Shown piece by piece: positions 25,560 through 36,926 of a DNA stretch of 60,000 bases. How positions within the stretch are numbered: the stretch's first letter is position 1; every line of letters begins with the position of its first letter. The notes under the pieces were generated by a model. The model was not told where the DNA came from. It ran no database searches and saw nothing but the letters and a program-made list of their open reading frames with translations. The stretch is from Takakia lepidozioides (lineage: Eukaryota > Streptophyta > Takakiopsida > Takakiales > Takakiaceae). Where the stretch lies: assembly GCA_030704615.1 (NCBI GenBank), contig CM060731.1, positions 70,414,756-70,474,755 of the forward strand, written 5' to 3'. A program made the translations under genes and the position numbers.

Positions 25560-25935
25560 CTTCATGAATCCATCCCACAAACACCACAACCTTATGTCAA
25601 ATCCATTGTGCATTCATCTACACTCTATTCATGCATCCTCCATTCATAAATGTTTTCCATTATTCAACATCCATTGTACATTCATCCACTGCACTCTATC
25701 CATCTTACAAACCCCACGCACTCATGTCATATATATTGTGCATTCATATACTGTGTATGAATGCATCCTCCATTCATGAATGTTTTCCATTATTCAACAT
25801 CCATTGTACATTCATCAATTATACATTCATCCATTATACTCTCATCCATCTCTTTTTCATCCATCTATTTATATTGTTCGCACTCATCTATCAATGTTTC
25901 ATCCACTCTACATTCATCCATCCTGCGTTCATCTG
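25560..25935 (+). repeat. ATTCATCC-rich minisatellite with a ~126-bp duplication
   Basis: The block from ATGCATCCTCCATTCAT to CATTGTACATTCATC occurs at about 25630 and again at 25757. Around it the motif CATTCATCCA is repeated imperfectly to 25935. Confidence 0.85.
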
Positions 25936-27850
25936 TTGATTTCAGGTGGGAATGACCACATCCTTTTAATATGTCATCCAACTTGTTTCCGCGGTTAAGG
26001 GTGCACTTCCACGGAAATACACTCCACTTCTTCCTTTGCTTTGCTGTGGCGTTTAACCGCGATGATGTGGAGTGAGATTGGTGATGTGGCGTGGGCGCAA
26101 GGTGACATGCCGTGAGCGCAGCTGCGCTCGCGACCAGGCTCACTCCGAGGCATCCCCGTGTGGTCCTTGGTGGATGTCGGGTTGAGGGCACTCAACAGTG
26201 AATTATCCGAGTTCTGAACGGATGGGTGCTTGATTTCAAGCCTTACAGTCTCTTTCTCCGTCAAGCTGCATCATCAGCATGCTCCTCCTGAGATTCCAGA
26301 TCGTGGAAGGTACTAGAGGTCAGGAACATTTCAGCCAGCCTGACTTTAGGTCTTACGATCTGTCTTTTCTTTGCATATTTCTACTGCCCCATGAGTCTAT
26401 GGTGATGAGTCTTTCTTCTTTCTCAGACAGCAACATCCTCATGGCTTCCTGAAATTCAAGAGCAAAAAGTTTGGGAGAATTTGTAAGGGACGAGAGTTCA
26501 AGTACTGGGGGTTGCACATTTGAGCGGCCCTCATTCCAATCTTTCTTTATCTCTCTCAGACTGCAACATCAACGTGGTCTTCCTGAGATCCAAAAGCGAA
26601 ACAAGTAAAGAGTATGCGCGAGGTAGTAGATTCTGGCATTCAACTGCGCTCATCACACGTGCAAATTAGTATCATGGACCAACATAAATCACGATCCAAA
26701 ATCTTCTTTTAGAAAATTTACGAACGAGTGGAACATGTTTAGGGTCCAGCAGAGGGTTGGTGACTCTATGGGACAATATAGAACAGAGCAGATAAGTTAT
26801 GGTGCTTCAATCTACCTATAAAGGTGCACACATCCGGTCCCTGTTTAAGAACCATCAAACTTTGAATCTCAGTGCCAGAAGAAAGTGCATGTAGCATTCT
26901 ATGTGATATTGAATTCTCATGGACTTTCTTTCAAACTAAAACAGTTCAAATTCTGAAGACATGACCCAAAACGCATGCGTAATACTACAGGTGGTAGAGT
27001 AAAGGAGATGAAGACCTGCAGATCTCAATAATCTATCCAAACTGCACCTGAAAACCTGTTGGACCTTTAGTTAAGTGCTAAATATTGGACACTCAGTTTG
27101 AGATTATAACGAGTTACAGAAAGTGGGAGAAAGAGAGAGTTCTTACTGTGTAGCGGTAGGGTTTAAACTTGTGGGACTCCCGAAATGCAGAGGGATCATA
27201 AAGCACAGATATCAGGGATGGGAAGATTTTCCAGCCCTTTGGGATTATGTAGCCTGTACATGCCACCCAACAGCAAGAGTGTGGGTTACACCACCAATTG
27301 TTATATCCTTCAGGACTTCATGTACAATATTTGCTTGACCAATGCCTGTGGTTGATACCATTGGAGGCCTCACTGCAGACAATTTGAAAGACAGTTTTTA
27401 TGTAGTCCAGAATTCCCAAGTGTCTGCAGCCCTATGAGCACCATGAGGTTCACACCACATACCTCAAGGGCAATGTTGCGATAACCATACACAAATGTAG
27501 GACCAAAGGGGTTGCTGACAGAGCCTTGAGTCTGGATTGCAGCTCCCTCCTTCCCCTAATATCTCCTGCAGCATCCACATTACCATGTATGTCCACAATT
27601 AAAACCCTGTCAGAAAAGAGCTTCCTGTATCTACTTACATCTGTTACTCTGCCCTGACCCCATCTGGACAAGAAAAATGTGGAGCTGGACCGCTTCCCAT
27701 CTTTACGGCCTAAGTTGATTTCTGGGCAAATGATTAAGGATCTTTGGAGCCTATAAGGGGATCACAAGAGATCACATGGAGGCAATGAAGTCAAGTGTGC
27801 CACTACAAGATGCAAGCCCTTTACCACAGGTTTGCTCCTACCCATTTGAT
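25936..27850. other. No gene recognised
   Basis: Mixed-composition DNA. Short ORFs on both strands carry no family motif. Two CTNNNTCAGAC.GCAACATC-like stretches near 26425 and 26555 look like a diverged local duplication. Confidence 0.35.
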
Positions 27851-28589
27851 CTACCTCAAAGATCTGTTGAAATGCAGAATCACATCTGGTACAATTCCAG
27901 CTTTGGCGATGCAACCATGCACCTCTTTGCCCTTTTCCAGGGCTGCCAGGCTTGCACACGCACTGCAAACGCACACAAACGTGATGTGGTGGGGCTTCAC
28001 CCCTTCCCCCATCATTTGCTCATAGGTCTCCAAAGCCTCCATCCCACGCCCCTGCTGTGCGTACCCGGCAAGCATCGCGTTCCACGACACCACATCTCGT
28101 TCAGCCATAGTGTTGAAAACTCCCTTCATACATGTCCACGAGGGTATTGTTCAGAATGACATTTTGTACAATTGCAGGTCTGACAATGTCGCCATGGACC
28201 TCTTCGCCCTTTTCCAGAGCTGCCAGGCTTGCACACGCATTGCAAATGCACACAAATGTGATGTGGTCGGGCTTAACCCCTTCCCCCATCATTTGATCAT
28301 AGGTATCCAAAGCCTCCATAACACGTCCCTGTTGTGCGTACCCTGCAAGCATCGCGTTCCACGACACCACATCTCGTTCAGCCATAGTGTTGAAAACTCC
28401 CTTCGCATCCTTAATGCACCCACATTTGGCATACAAGTCCACCAGGGCAGTGTTCAGAATGACATCTGGTACAATTCCAGCTTTGACGATGTCACCACGG
28501 ACCTCTTTCCCCTTTTCCAGAGCTCCCAGACTTGCACACGCATTACAAACAAATGTGATGTGGTTGGGCTTCACCCCTTCGCGCAACAT
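27851..28589 (-). pseudogene. PPR fragment of the lineage carried by the CACTA elements
   Basis: Two overlapping frames on the minus strand hold repeated PLS motifs: NTMAERDVVSWNAMLAGYAQ, YDQMMGEGVKPDHITFVC, ACASLAALEKG.EVHGDI. The frame breaks near 28115, where the motif block restarts after a deletion (LVDMYEGSFQHYG). There is no start codon in context, no E or DYW tail, and it ends abruptly at 27851 with unrelated sequence. The AERDVVSW..MLAGYAQQG and TYEQMMGEGVKP signature is the same as in both CACTA elements and differs from the long PPR gene at 30.4-32.7 kb. Confidence 0.85.
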
Positions 28590-29987
28590 TTGCTCCTAGG
28601 TCTCCAAAGCGAAAATGACGACGATGACGTGGCGACGATGACGTGGAACTATGGCACCCTATTCACGCTCCATGGTAAATAAACTAGCTCTCGACCTTCG
28701 GTCGTCGCTAGATAGTATCCGACATCCGACCTTCAGTCATCGCTAGAATTGATCAATTGAAGCATGATGGCCTGGAGGATGGGAGCTCTTTCTCTTGCAA
28801 GGATTAGCATTGGCATAACAGTGTCTTCCACACTCTGATTGGTAAAACAGAGTTTGGGATTGGTAGTAACTCCTGTCTTCGCCTTTGCATATTGCTGACC
28901 TTTGCAGCTTCTCTTTTGATGCGATGTCAAAAGTCTGCAGAGAGTTGCGTTGAGTGCTTGTTATGAATAGTGAGGGGTACTAGCGCAGTGCCCAAGGTGT
29001 AACGTGTGCAGCAGAAGGTTGTACCTGCCCACAGAAGGAAGGCACAGCGCTGGATTTGCAGTTTGCCATGGCATTCACGCTCAAGCGGTGTAGTCAAAAT
29101 ACAACGGGTGAAATCCATGGCGTGTGCCAGGAACTGCAAAATTCAACTCAGTTTTAATTCTCTTCTATCGGACAACAGATTGAAGACCTCTTGATTCATC
29201 CTCGTGTACAGTAACTCCTATACAGTTTCACCTACCAGTATACACATTTGCAGGGCCTGATTTGTGTTGCATGGCCGTTTAGAGGTTAAGCTACCATTAC
29301 CCTCCACCTGAAACTTCCGCCAGTACACACAACTGATCAGAAACATTGAACCTACACAAAAGACACACTGATGGGGCAGATTCTCTCTCCTGCGTATGTT
29401 TCTCCTTATTCATTGATGATTGTCAAAGATGTACGTAGCCATAAAGTATTGCGGCTTCCTACGGGTGTACCAGCACTGTGATATATAAGTGAACCTGGAG
29501 GCGTAGGCCATCCTTCTCTCTCAGCTGCAACAAACATCCTAAGCGGGACGTAAGCTTCTCCAGCTCAAGGCATGCACCGCGAGTAACTGGTGCTTACCAC
29601 CTCCCAATTTTGTGTGGAATTCCCATAAGGACTCCCTGGATTAGGCCACAACCTGCTTGAGGCTACCTCCATGTCAACCATTGGAGAAAATACCTACTCT
29701 GTTTGAGGCTCTCCTAACCATTCACATAGGCATCCACCTCGCCTCTAGGCACTGCAGTTTCCAAGCGAATAATTAGTGCCTGTGCAACATCCCATCAACA
29801 AGCTCCTTAGGTGTAAATCTCAATGCCCATGAGTTTAGGTGCAACGACACGCTTCTGACCAGTCTTACCTTTGCAGAATAATATGCATGAATGAATCTTC
29901 TTTCAACTTCACTTTCAGCTGACAAGATTTTGCAACAAATTATTCCGCCCTTATGTTTGAAGCGGCACACTTCTGGCATGACTGTAT
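28590..29987. other. 3' flank of the PPR gene; no gene recognised
   Basis: A short direct repeat (CCGACCTTCAGTCATCGCTAG and CGACCTTCGGTCGTCGCTAG, 28690-28748) is visible. No ORF has recognisable content. Confidence 0.35.
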
Positions 29988-30356
29988 GTTGCAGGTTTGA
30001 CCAGTGATCCCTGCAGGAACAAACCTGATCTTGGAAGTGGTGACTCAACTAGCATTCTGTACACCAGCTGTTCCCCCTGCACCTGTGAGATGAATTCGGT
30101 GGTAGTGCGGCACACAAACATTCTGGATGATGTGGATGCGTATCCCATGGGGAGTAATAACCCAAAGGCAATGGCCAGTTTCTCACTGTGGCGCATATCA
30201 AGCATATACCCAGTCTCCTTCATCCACCCAGATAATCTCTTTAGCTCCACAAGGTTTTCTTTGACATGTGGATGCCTGTTTGTTGACCTCAATATAGCAG
30301 CACCTTGGCTCCTTTTTGAAATGTCTGTCCTCCAGACTTTTCTCACCCTTGCTTTC
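29988..30356 (-). pseudogene. Decayed E+/DYW domain of the PPR gene
   Basis: Directly downstream of the PPR stop, other frames still read the DYW domain: DEKARVRKV, KRLSGWMKETGYMLD, MRHSEKLAIAFGL (the catalytic HSE is kept), then FVCRTTTEFIS where the second zinc site should read CGDCHT. After a further shift the end is HHFQDQVCSCRDHW at 30042-30001. The last residues are DHW rather than DYW and the stop after W is lost (TGG TCA). At least two frameshifts and one stop separate this from the PPR reading frame. Confidence 0.8.
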
Positions 30357-32705
30357 TCATCTCACCACATTAGCTGCAGGGTGCTTAGAATCCCTATTGC
30401 AACTGCAATTCGCCGCATGTTCTGCTAGCTCCACATTACCATGAATTCTGCAGGCACTTAGCAAGGCCCTCCATATCTCAGCACCTGGTTCGAGTGGCAA
30501 CTTGTCAATGAAGCCGTTTGCCTCATCTAATCTCCCTACACGGCCAAGAAGGTCAACCATGCAGCCAAAATGCTCCATGGTAGGAGTGAGGCCATGCTCT
30601 CTAGTCATGCAATCAAAGTAGTGACAACCTTCAGCCACTAGGCCCACATGCCCACATGCAGACAGAACAGACACAAAGGTGATACCATTTGGCTTCAAGC
30701 CTTCCTGCTGCATTTGTTCATAAAGCTGCAGGGCCTCCCTACCACATCCATGCTGGGCACATCCTGTGATCATTGCTGTCCATGAGACCACATCTCTTTG
30801 AGCCATATTATCAAATACTTTATGTGCATCCTTCATGCTCCCACATTTGGCATACATGTGGACAAGCGTGGTCTCCAATTTAATATTAGATACTATTCCA
30901 GCTTTGATGATGTCAGCATGAACATCTTTGCCCTTGTCCAAGGCACCCAGGATTGCACAGGCATTGACAATGCCAATGAACGTGACCTGGTCAGGTGTCA
31001 CCCCTTCCCATTGCATTTTCTCATAGATCTCAATAGCATCCCCACCACACCCATGCTGTGAATATCCTGCAAGCATCGCACTCCAAGAGACAAAATCTCG
31101 TTCAGCCATTGTGTCAAACACTAGACGGGAGTCCTTCAAGCTCCCACATTTGGCATACATGTCTAAAAGGGCATTCTCCAACTCAATATATAACTCAATT
31201 CCAGATTTGATGATGTCGGCATGGACCTCTTTGCCCTTTTCTAGAGCTCCTAGGTTGGCACATGCATTGAGAACACAAATAAAGGTGACACCATCCGGTA
31301 CCACCCCTTCCCAGAGCATTTCCTCATAGATCATGAAAGCCTCCCTACCACACCCAACCTGTGAATATCCTGTGATCATTGCACTCCAGGAAACCACATC
31401 TCTTTTAGCCATGTTGTCAAACACTTTCCGCGCATTCGTCACATTCCCACATTTGGCATACATGTTGACAAGGGCATTCTCCAGATTTAGATATGACCCA
31501 ATCCCAGCTTTGATGATGTCAGCATGGACAGCATTGCCCTCTGCCAGGGCTCCCAGGTTGGCACATGCATTGAGAACACAAATGAACGTGACTTTATTGG
31601 GTCTTATCCCTTCCTGCTGCATTTGCTCATACATCTGGAAAGCCTCCCTACCATCTCCATGCTGAGCATATCCTGTGATGATCTCACTCCATGAGATCAC
31701 ATCTCGTTTAGCCATGTCGTCGAACACATGACGAGCGTCGATCATGCTCCCACATTTGGCATACATGTTGACAAGGGAGTTCTCCAAATTCGTATATGAC
31801 CCAATCCCAGCTTTGATGATGGCAGCATGGACCTCTTTGCCTTTTATCAAGGCTCCAACGCTGGCACACGCATTGAGAACGCAAATGAACGTGACCCTGT
31901 TGGGGACCACTCCTTCCCGTTGCATTTGCTCATAAATCTGGAAAGCATCCCAGGCGCACCCATGCTGAGAATAACCTGCAATCATGGCGTTCCATGAGAC
32001 CACGTCTTGTTTTGTCATGCTGTTGAACACATGACATGCATCCTTCATGCTCCAGCATTTAAAATACATGTCCACAAGGGTATTCTCCAATTCAATACAC
32101 GAAGCAACTCCAAATTTGACAATGTCAGCATGGACATCCTTGCCCATTTGCAGGGATCCTAAGTTGGCACACGCATGGAGAATGCATATGAAAGTGACCT
32201 TGTTAGGCATCACACCCTCCTGTTGCATTTGCTCATAGATCTTAAAAGCCTCCCTGCTACACCCATGCTTGGCGTAACCTGCTATCATTGTAGTCCAAGT
32301 AAATAAATCTCGTTCAGACATGTTGTTAAACACTTGGCGTGCATCCATTATACTCCCACACTTGGCATACATATTGACAAGGGTGTTGAGTAGAAAGATG
32401 TTTTGCTCCAATCCAATTTGGATCATGTGGGCATGTACCTGCTTTCCTCCTGTTAAGTTTCTCATGGTGATGCACTCCTGCAAGAGGCGGACATAAGTAG
32501 TGGAGTCTGCCCAAATACCTTGCTGCTTTAATCTACATGGCGCATCTTTTAGCCATCCTGTCTCCACATACCCACAAACGCCAGAAGAGCCCCCCTTGTC
32601 TCCATCTCTCGGTCCTCTTTCTAAGGCACTCGTGATAGTGGAAGTGATAATCCAGCCAAAAGTCTGATGTACAACAAATAATTGTGTCTGATACGATCCT
32701 GGCAT
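30357..32705 (-). CDS. Long PLS-class pentatricopeptide repeat protein, C-terminus truncated
   Basis: Single-exon ORF of 782 residues. From about residue 70 it is a run of PLS triplets about 101 residues long, each with a GKEVHADIIKAGI-type L motif, LVNMYAKCGS..DAR.VFD.M, and ERDVVSW.AMI.GY..HGCGREA. Six L-type helices can be counted, then a final VLSACGHVGLVAEG block and an E-like tail (EHFGCMVDLLGRVGRLDEAN, WRALLSACRIHGNVELAEHA). PLS proteins bind organellar RNA, usually for C-to-U editing. The tract is uninterrupted and the repeats vary in the expected way, so selection has probably kept it until recently. The frame is lost at NCSCNRDSKHPAANVVR, where the E+/DYW domain should begin. It may still act as an RNA-binding factor without a deaminase, or be a young pseudogene. 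Confidence 0.88.
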   Translation of the reverse strand: MPGSYQTQLFVVHQTFGWIITSTITSALERGPRDGDKGGSSGVCGYVETGWLKDAPCRLKQQGIWADSTTYVRLLQECITMRNLTGGKQVHAHMIQIGLEQNIFLLNTLVNMYAKCGSIMDARQVFNNMSERDLFTWTTMIAGYAKHGCSREAFKIYEQMQQEGVMPNKVTFICILHACANLGSLQMGKDVHADIVKFGVASCIELENTLVDMYFKCWSMKDACHVFNSMTKQDVVSWNAMIAGYSQHGCAWDAFQIYEQMQREGVVPNRVTFICVLNACASVGALIKGKEVHAAIIKAGIGSYTNLENSLVNMYAKCGSMIDARHVFDDMAKRDVISWSEIITGYAQHGDGREAFQMYEQMQQEGIRPNKVTFICVLNACANLGALAEGNAVHADIIKAGIGSYLNLENALVNMYAKCGNVTNARKVFDNMAKRDVVSWSAMITGYSQVGCGREAFMIYEEMLWEGVVPDGVTFICVLNACANLGALEKGKEVHADIIKSGIELYIELENALLDMYAKCGSLKDSRLVFDTMAERDFVSWSAMLAGYSQHGCGGDAIEIYEKMQWEGVTPDQVTFIGIVNACAILGALDKGKDVHADIIKAGIVSNIKLETTLVHMYAKCGSMKDAHKVFDNMAQRDVVSWTAMITGCAQHGCGREALQLYEQMQQEGLKPNGITFVSVLSACGHVGLVAEGCHYFDCMTREHGLTPTMEHFGCMVDLLGRVGRLDEANGFIDKLPLEPGAEIWRALLSACRIHGNVELAEHAANCSCNRDSKHPAANVVR

Positions 32706-32728
32706 CCTGCATCACTCAGAACTCTTAG

Positions 32729-33831
32729 TTACAGACCGTGACACTGACATTCAAACATTAAATCTCCAGCTCCTAAATACCTGCAATAAAGAACAATACT
32801 TATCAGCATGGTTCCAAGACCACTGTAATCATCAGCTTTGAGAATAAACTGTACCAATTCTCTGTTTGAGAACACTTCATCATCAAACCAATACCTGTTG
32901 TATCCTTGGCCTGGAGCTCCATAGTGGACATCGAAAGTAGAATCATCACCAGATTTTCCTCCACCTAGTATCATAGCAACAGGCACTGCTCTCGCCCAAT
33001 GAGGGTTCGACCACCTCCCAATCCAATCGACCTCCTCTGTTCGCTTATGTTTGAATTGCGGCGAACTTGGGATTTTCTGTGAATACAACAGTGAGCAGCT
33101 CAGCAGCCATAGCTCCAACACAGCCTCGCATAGGCCAGGCTACAACCATCAAACCTGTAAGCATCTTGCAAATAACAGGGAACCTTCAAGAACCTACTCT
33201 CATGACTGCTGACAAGGAAGAACAACTACTGATAGCAACAACAAAATTCGTTTTGAGTAGCACAGTTAGTCCTGGAGATAAAGATAGATGTACCTTTTCA
33301 AACCTGTTGTCCCACCAGCGTGAAGGATCTAAGAGGAACTCCTGCCACAGCTGTTCTTCGCTTGCCACTTGACCTATGTGCAAGAACTGCAATAATTTGA
33401 GACCATTGCAAGCGGCCTGAGTCTCTACAGGGAGCACTGCGCTAGCTTTGGATAGCATTTCTGCAAGTTACTCCCATGCTCTTTCTCTGCCTCATGCACA
33501 CAAGAAACATGCAACGGGTACAGATCTTGCAGAAGAATTTGAAAGGAGCTTGTGGTGGCCAAGCCCACACTTGAAGCCAGCTGATTTGCAGCTGATACTG
33601 TGTCCGGCCAGACTCGGTCCTTCGACCGTAATCTGCCATTCCCACAGAAACCGAAATCCAGTTTTGAAACTCGAATGGAGGTCCTATGCCAACACCAAAG
33701 TTAAAAGCAGGCGCTTGAACGCCACCTTGTATCATAGTCGCTAGCTCTGCTTTCGCCCAAACGATTCTCACCCCGAAAGCGCTCCCTCCTCTGCCCTGCA
33801 TTAGGGTTTTGAAGCCTGAAGGCCCTGCCAC
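32729..33831 (-). CDS. OSB-type organellar single-stranded DNA-binding protein (PDF-motif protein)
   Basis: The OSB family binds single-stranded DNA in plastids and mitochondria and controls recombination. Its signature PDF motif is split by an intron here: EEQLWQEFLLDPSRWWDNRF at the end of exon 33460-33294 (donor AAG|GTACAT), continued after acceptor CACAG at 33076 with SPQFKHKRTEEVDWIGRWSN. The join is in phase 0. Exon 1 starts at ATG 33831 and probably ends at a CAA|GTGTGG site near 33568, because the acceptor TTGCAG lies at 33461. Its exact end is uncertain. The N-terminal part has no clear OB fold, so the protein is short for the family. The last exon is open to 32729, but a CAG|GTATTT site near 32781 could end it earlier. 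Its stop lies only 23 bp upstream of the PPR start. Confidence 0.75.
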
Positions 33832-34651
33832 ATTCCTTGTGCTCCTCTCCAGCTAGGTGGGTGCTGTTGAAATTAGCCCAAAAACCCTACAATAACAACG
33901 CTGGCCGGGCAGTGCAGAATTAGAGGTCTTCTTAGGGAAACCCAACATCTGACGGAGTTTCTGTGGATATTTTTGCATCATTTGCAAGGTGCGTGAGAGA
34001 GAGAGAGAAAGAGTGTGTGTGCGTGTGTATGTGTGGATGCATCTTGTCCAAGAACAAGTTAGGAGAAGGTGCTGTAGAATTGGGTTTCAATTGGCGTACC
34101 CATTTGGGAAATTTGTGAATCAGTGAATTTGTTTTGTTTTGTACTATGCAGAGGTTGCAAGAACTTTTAATGCTCACAAAAGAGTTATAAGATTCCAATC
34201 ACAATGGCAAAAAATGCCATGAAAGTTTAGGGATGTAGTAAAGAATATGATTCAAGGGTCGACGACAAGTGTTAGATCTGAGCATGTTTTCAGGTATGAA
34301 TGAAAAGGTGGCAAGAGGTGCAGTTTTTGCTGTCAATGATGGAGAAAGCTTTAGTTGATCCGTGTCTCGCTACCAGCACTTGCAAACAGTGAATGGGCAC
34401 TCTTTTTATTTTGAAGACGATGGATACAATTCTGAGACTAGAATCCTCAATGCAACACCAAGAGACTAAAGCTGCACTGCAATCTTTTCAGCCAGATTAG
34501 TAAGCGCATTGATCGCCTGAGACATACATAGAGAAGCGTGCCAAGACTGTTCAGATGAAGCGTAATGGGTTACTGCAGAAGGCCGCAATGCGGGATCCAC
34601 CCAACCTTCGTTGTTCCTCTGTTCAAGGGAACTGGACAAAACTGTGCAAGC
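33832..34651. other. Intergenic between OSB and dirigent genes
   Basis: Contains a GA/GT simple repeat at about 33988-34037. No gene seen. Confidence 0.4.
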
Positions 34652-35236
34652 CTAGGCTACAGAGTACAGGCGCCCAAACTCATCTCCTTCGGTGGTTTTC
34701 TTCTTAGGACCCCACAGGAAGAAAGCAGTCCACTTGTTTATATCGTACCCCGTGCCCAATTCGATAGTGTGGGTGACCACATAGCCCTTCACCAGGCTCA
34801 GGAAGTCGCCGGTGCCACCATAGATGGACAGCGAGCTGTTAGAGGCATAGACATCGATTATACCTTGGATGTTGAACGTCCCGTTGTAGGGGGTGGTCAT
34901 TTTAACAGTGGCGGTTATCAAGATTCTGTAGGTGGCGGACTGAAAGTGATACGTCGATGTCCCAACAGCCACACCATACTGTGTGGAATTCCGCTCTTTG
35001 GTCTCTGTCAAATACTCTTCAAACACAGACATCCTTCCTAAGGTCGAATTTGTAAGCTGCACAATTGTGTCATTCAAATCGGACCCATACGTTTCGTACT
35101 GGTACCAAGTGAGATTCGTGGTCTTGAAGCTGGTTTTACTCAACTCATGTTCACCCATCACAGGCGTACCCAGCATCATCACCACCAGAAATCCCACTGC
35201 CACAAGAGACCCCATGGCTGCCTGCAATTTAGCCAT
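34652..35236 (-). CDS. Dirigent-like secreted protein
   Basis: Intronless ORF of 194 residues, the usual size for dirigent proteins, which guide stereoselective coupling of phenoxy radicals (lignans and related compounds) in the apoplast. Residues 1-28 form a signal peptide (basic start, then VAVGFLVVMMLGTPVMG). The mature part starts with the FY-type strand (TWYQYETYGSDLNDTIVQL), continues through an eight-strand-like pattern, and has the family glycine loop as IYGGTGDFLSLVKGYV. Several N-glycosylation sites (NLT, NDT, NST, NGT, NSS) fit secretion. The ATG at 35236 is the only good start upstream of the signal peptide. The match is to the divergent branch of the superfamily, so the substrate cannot be inferred; the related allene-oxide-cyclase-like fold is the main alternative. 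Confidence 0.85.
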   Translation of the reverse strand: MAKLQAAMGSLVAVGFLVVMMLGTPVMGEHELSKTSFKTTNLTWYQYETYGSDLNDTIVQLTNSTLGRMSVFEEYLTETKERNSTQYGVAVGTSTYHFQSATYRILITATVKMTTPYNGTFNIQGIIDVYASNSSLSIYGGTGDFLSLVKGYVVTHTIELGTGYDINKWTAFFLWGPKKKTTEGDEFGRLYSVA

Positions 35237-36369
35237 CGGCCAAAAGTGTCGATGTCCCTGGCAGACTTAATTAAACACTCCCCTCCTCTCTTTGTCCCTC
35301 CTCTTTGGATTCAGCTGCTGTACTCCGAGCGTACTAGCTGGCACACTAGATAACTCAAATGCAACTCTCTCGGAATCTCTCCCTCACACACTGTCGCCTG
35401 TACTCTTCTATACAATTCCACCTCTCAATCCTCTCGCTCTAGATACCCTCTCTGCTGGACCGTAGATCTCTTTCAAACTACTCTTTCAAGTTTGATCAAC
35501 TGGCAGGTATGGAGTTGGATTGATGAGCAGGAAGGGCAAGGCCCTTCTTATGCAGCTCAGGAGAACTGGGAGCTCGTTTGGGACAATGGTGTCCGCGCCC
35601 ACGAGGCGGCTACTACTGCCAATCTTCCTGTCCATCTTCCTGTCCAGTCTGCCCACATTTTGGGGTTAGGACTAGCATTGTACTTGGCACAGAGTATCAA
35701 GTATCAACCAGTCAACTATCAACCATAACCGGAACCAGAGGTATAAAGCAAATTTACATCCGACTAATATCCCGAACTGGTGGATATCCAAAAAATGAGA
35801 CCAAACCTACTTAATACCCCGAACCAGGCCCATGTCATGACTAGACTAGATTTTCCGCAATATCGGTAGAATAATGTGAGGGTGAATGTTTTAGAGCAAG
35901 AGATGATACTTGATGCTGTTAATTGAGCTTCGACAAGGAGTTGATACGAAGGGCCGCATGTCTATTTTCTCTTTGGAGTCCCCCTCCCATGCAAGGGGAA
36001 GAGGCTCTTATACTAACTCCGGTTGGCGTCATATACATATATGTGTATATATATGTAGATATATTCTTTGGAGTCATTAGATGTAATATAATTCATGTTC
36101 TCATTATTTTATTCATTCCATTGAAGAACTTTGGGGCACATAAAGCTGCCATCGATGGAAGCTTTTTCCCAGACTGGGCGGAATAGACAGGAAAAGATAA
36201 AAGTATCAAAGGGTTGTGGAAGGGTCAAACACTTGACCCTTCCCACGTTCTTGACCCTTACCTAGCGTGTTTTGTCCTTCACTCCCTCATTTCCACTCAG
36301 ACTAAGGCACTCCTTCCCCGCGGTTTTTTTTCTTTCTTTCTCTAAATAAAAGGGGACGAAGGCCCTGTA
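35237..36369. other. Upstream of dirigent gene; no gene recognised
   Basis: CT-rich stretch at 35270-35480, short direct repeats around GTATCAAGTATCAACCAGTC (35694), and an AT microsatellite near 36031-36070. Confidence 0.4.
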
Positions 36370-36770
36370 ATTCATATTTAAACCCCCGAAAGGGGGCAGT
36401 AGCCGTGAGGCGAAATGGCTCTTAGTTACGCCGGCTTTGGCAAGAGTCTTCTCTCTCTTAAAAACCATGGAGAAAATAACCATGTGAAGGTCCATGAGGG
36501 ACAAATCAGAGCGATGGGGTAACACCCTAACCTCACGCGCTTCAATATGGCCTCAATTGCCCTTACACATTTTGTTTAATAATAGGCAACCAAATTGTAG
36601 CCAAGTGGTAATAGGCACATACCACTTCATGGGATGTGGTTGTGGGTTCGGTTCACCGATTGGTGGTGTCACAAAGGTGTCCATCTTCCTACCGGAAGGC
36701 AATAGCCAGGCTTCCCTTCAGGTCAAGAGACACCATACTTTACGCTTCCTTCCTGAGGCGTCATATATTA
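36370..36770 (+). repeat. SINE-like sequence with pol III boxes
   Basis: A-box-like TAGCCAAGTGGTAATAGG at about 36597 and B-box-like GTGGGTTCGGTTCACC at about 36643. They are followed by GTGTCCATCTTCCTACCGG and a TTTACGCTTCC block that recurs at 57960-58040 and, more diverged, at 49180-49265. A related stretch (GGCAGTAGCCGTGAGGCG to TTTGGCAAGAG) precedes it at 36394. Confidence 0.5.
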
Positions 36771-36926
36771 TATGGTTCCAATATGGATATAGACATAAAA
36801 GGCGCCTAATGAAACCCACATACCCCACAGCATGGAGGTTACACTAAAGTTTTTCTTAATACTTATTTGTGTTAATGCAAACAATTTCCTAAGCACTAGC
36901 CAAAGCAAAGGATATAAGTTGTGCTG

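Noticed and set aside
25560-25935. Tandem repeats considered as a CRISPR-like array
   Set aside because: Units are contiguous and degenerate without spacers; it is a eukaryotic minisatellite.
27801-27810. CACTACAAGA suggesting a third CACTA end
   Set aside because: Similarity stops after ten bases, no partner end or target duplication was found downstream, and no subterminal motif cluster is present.
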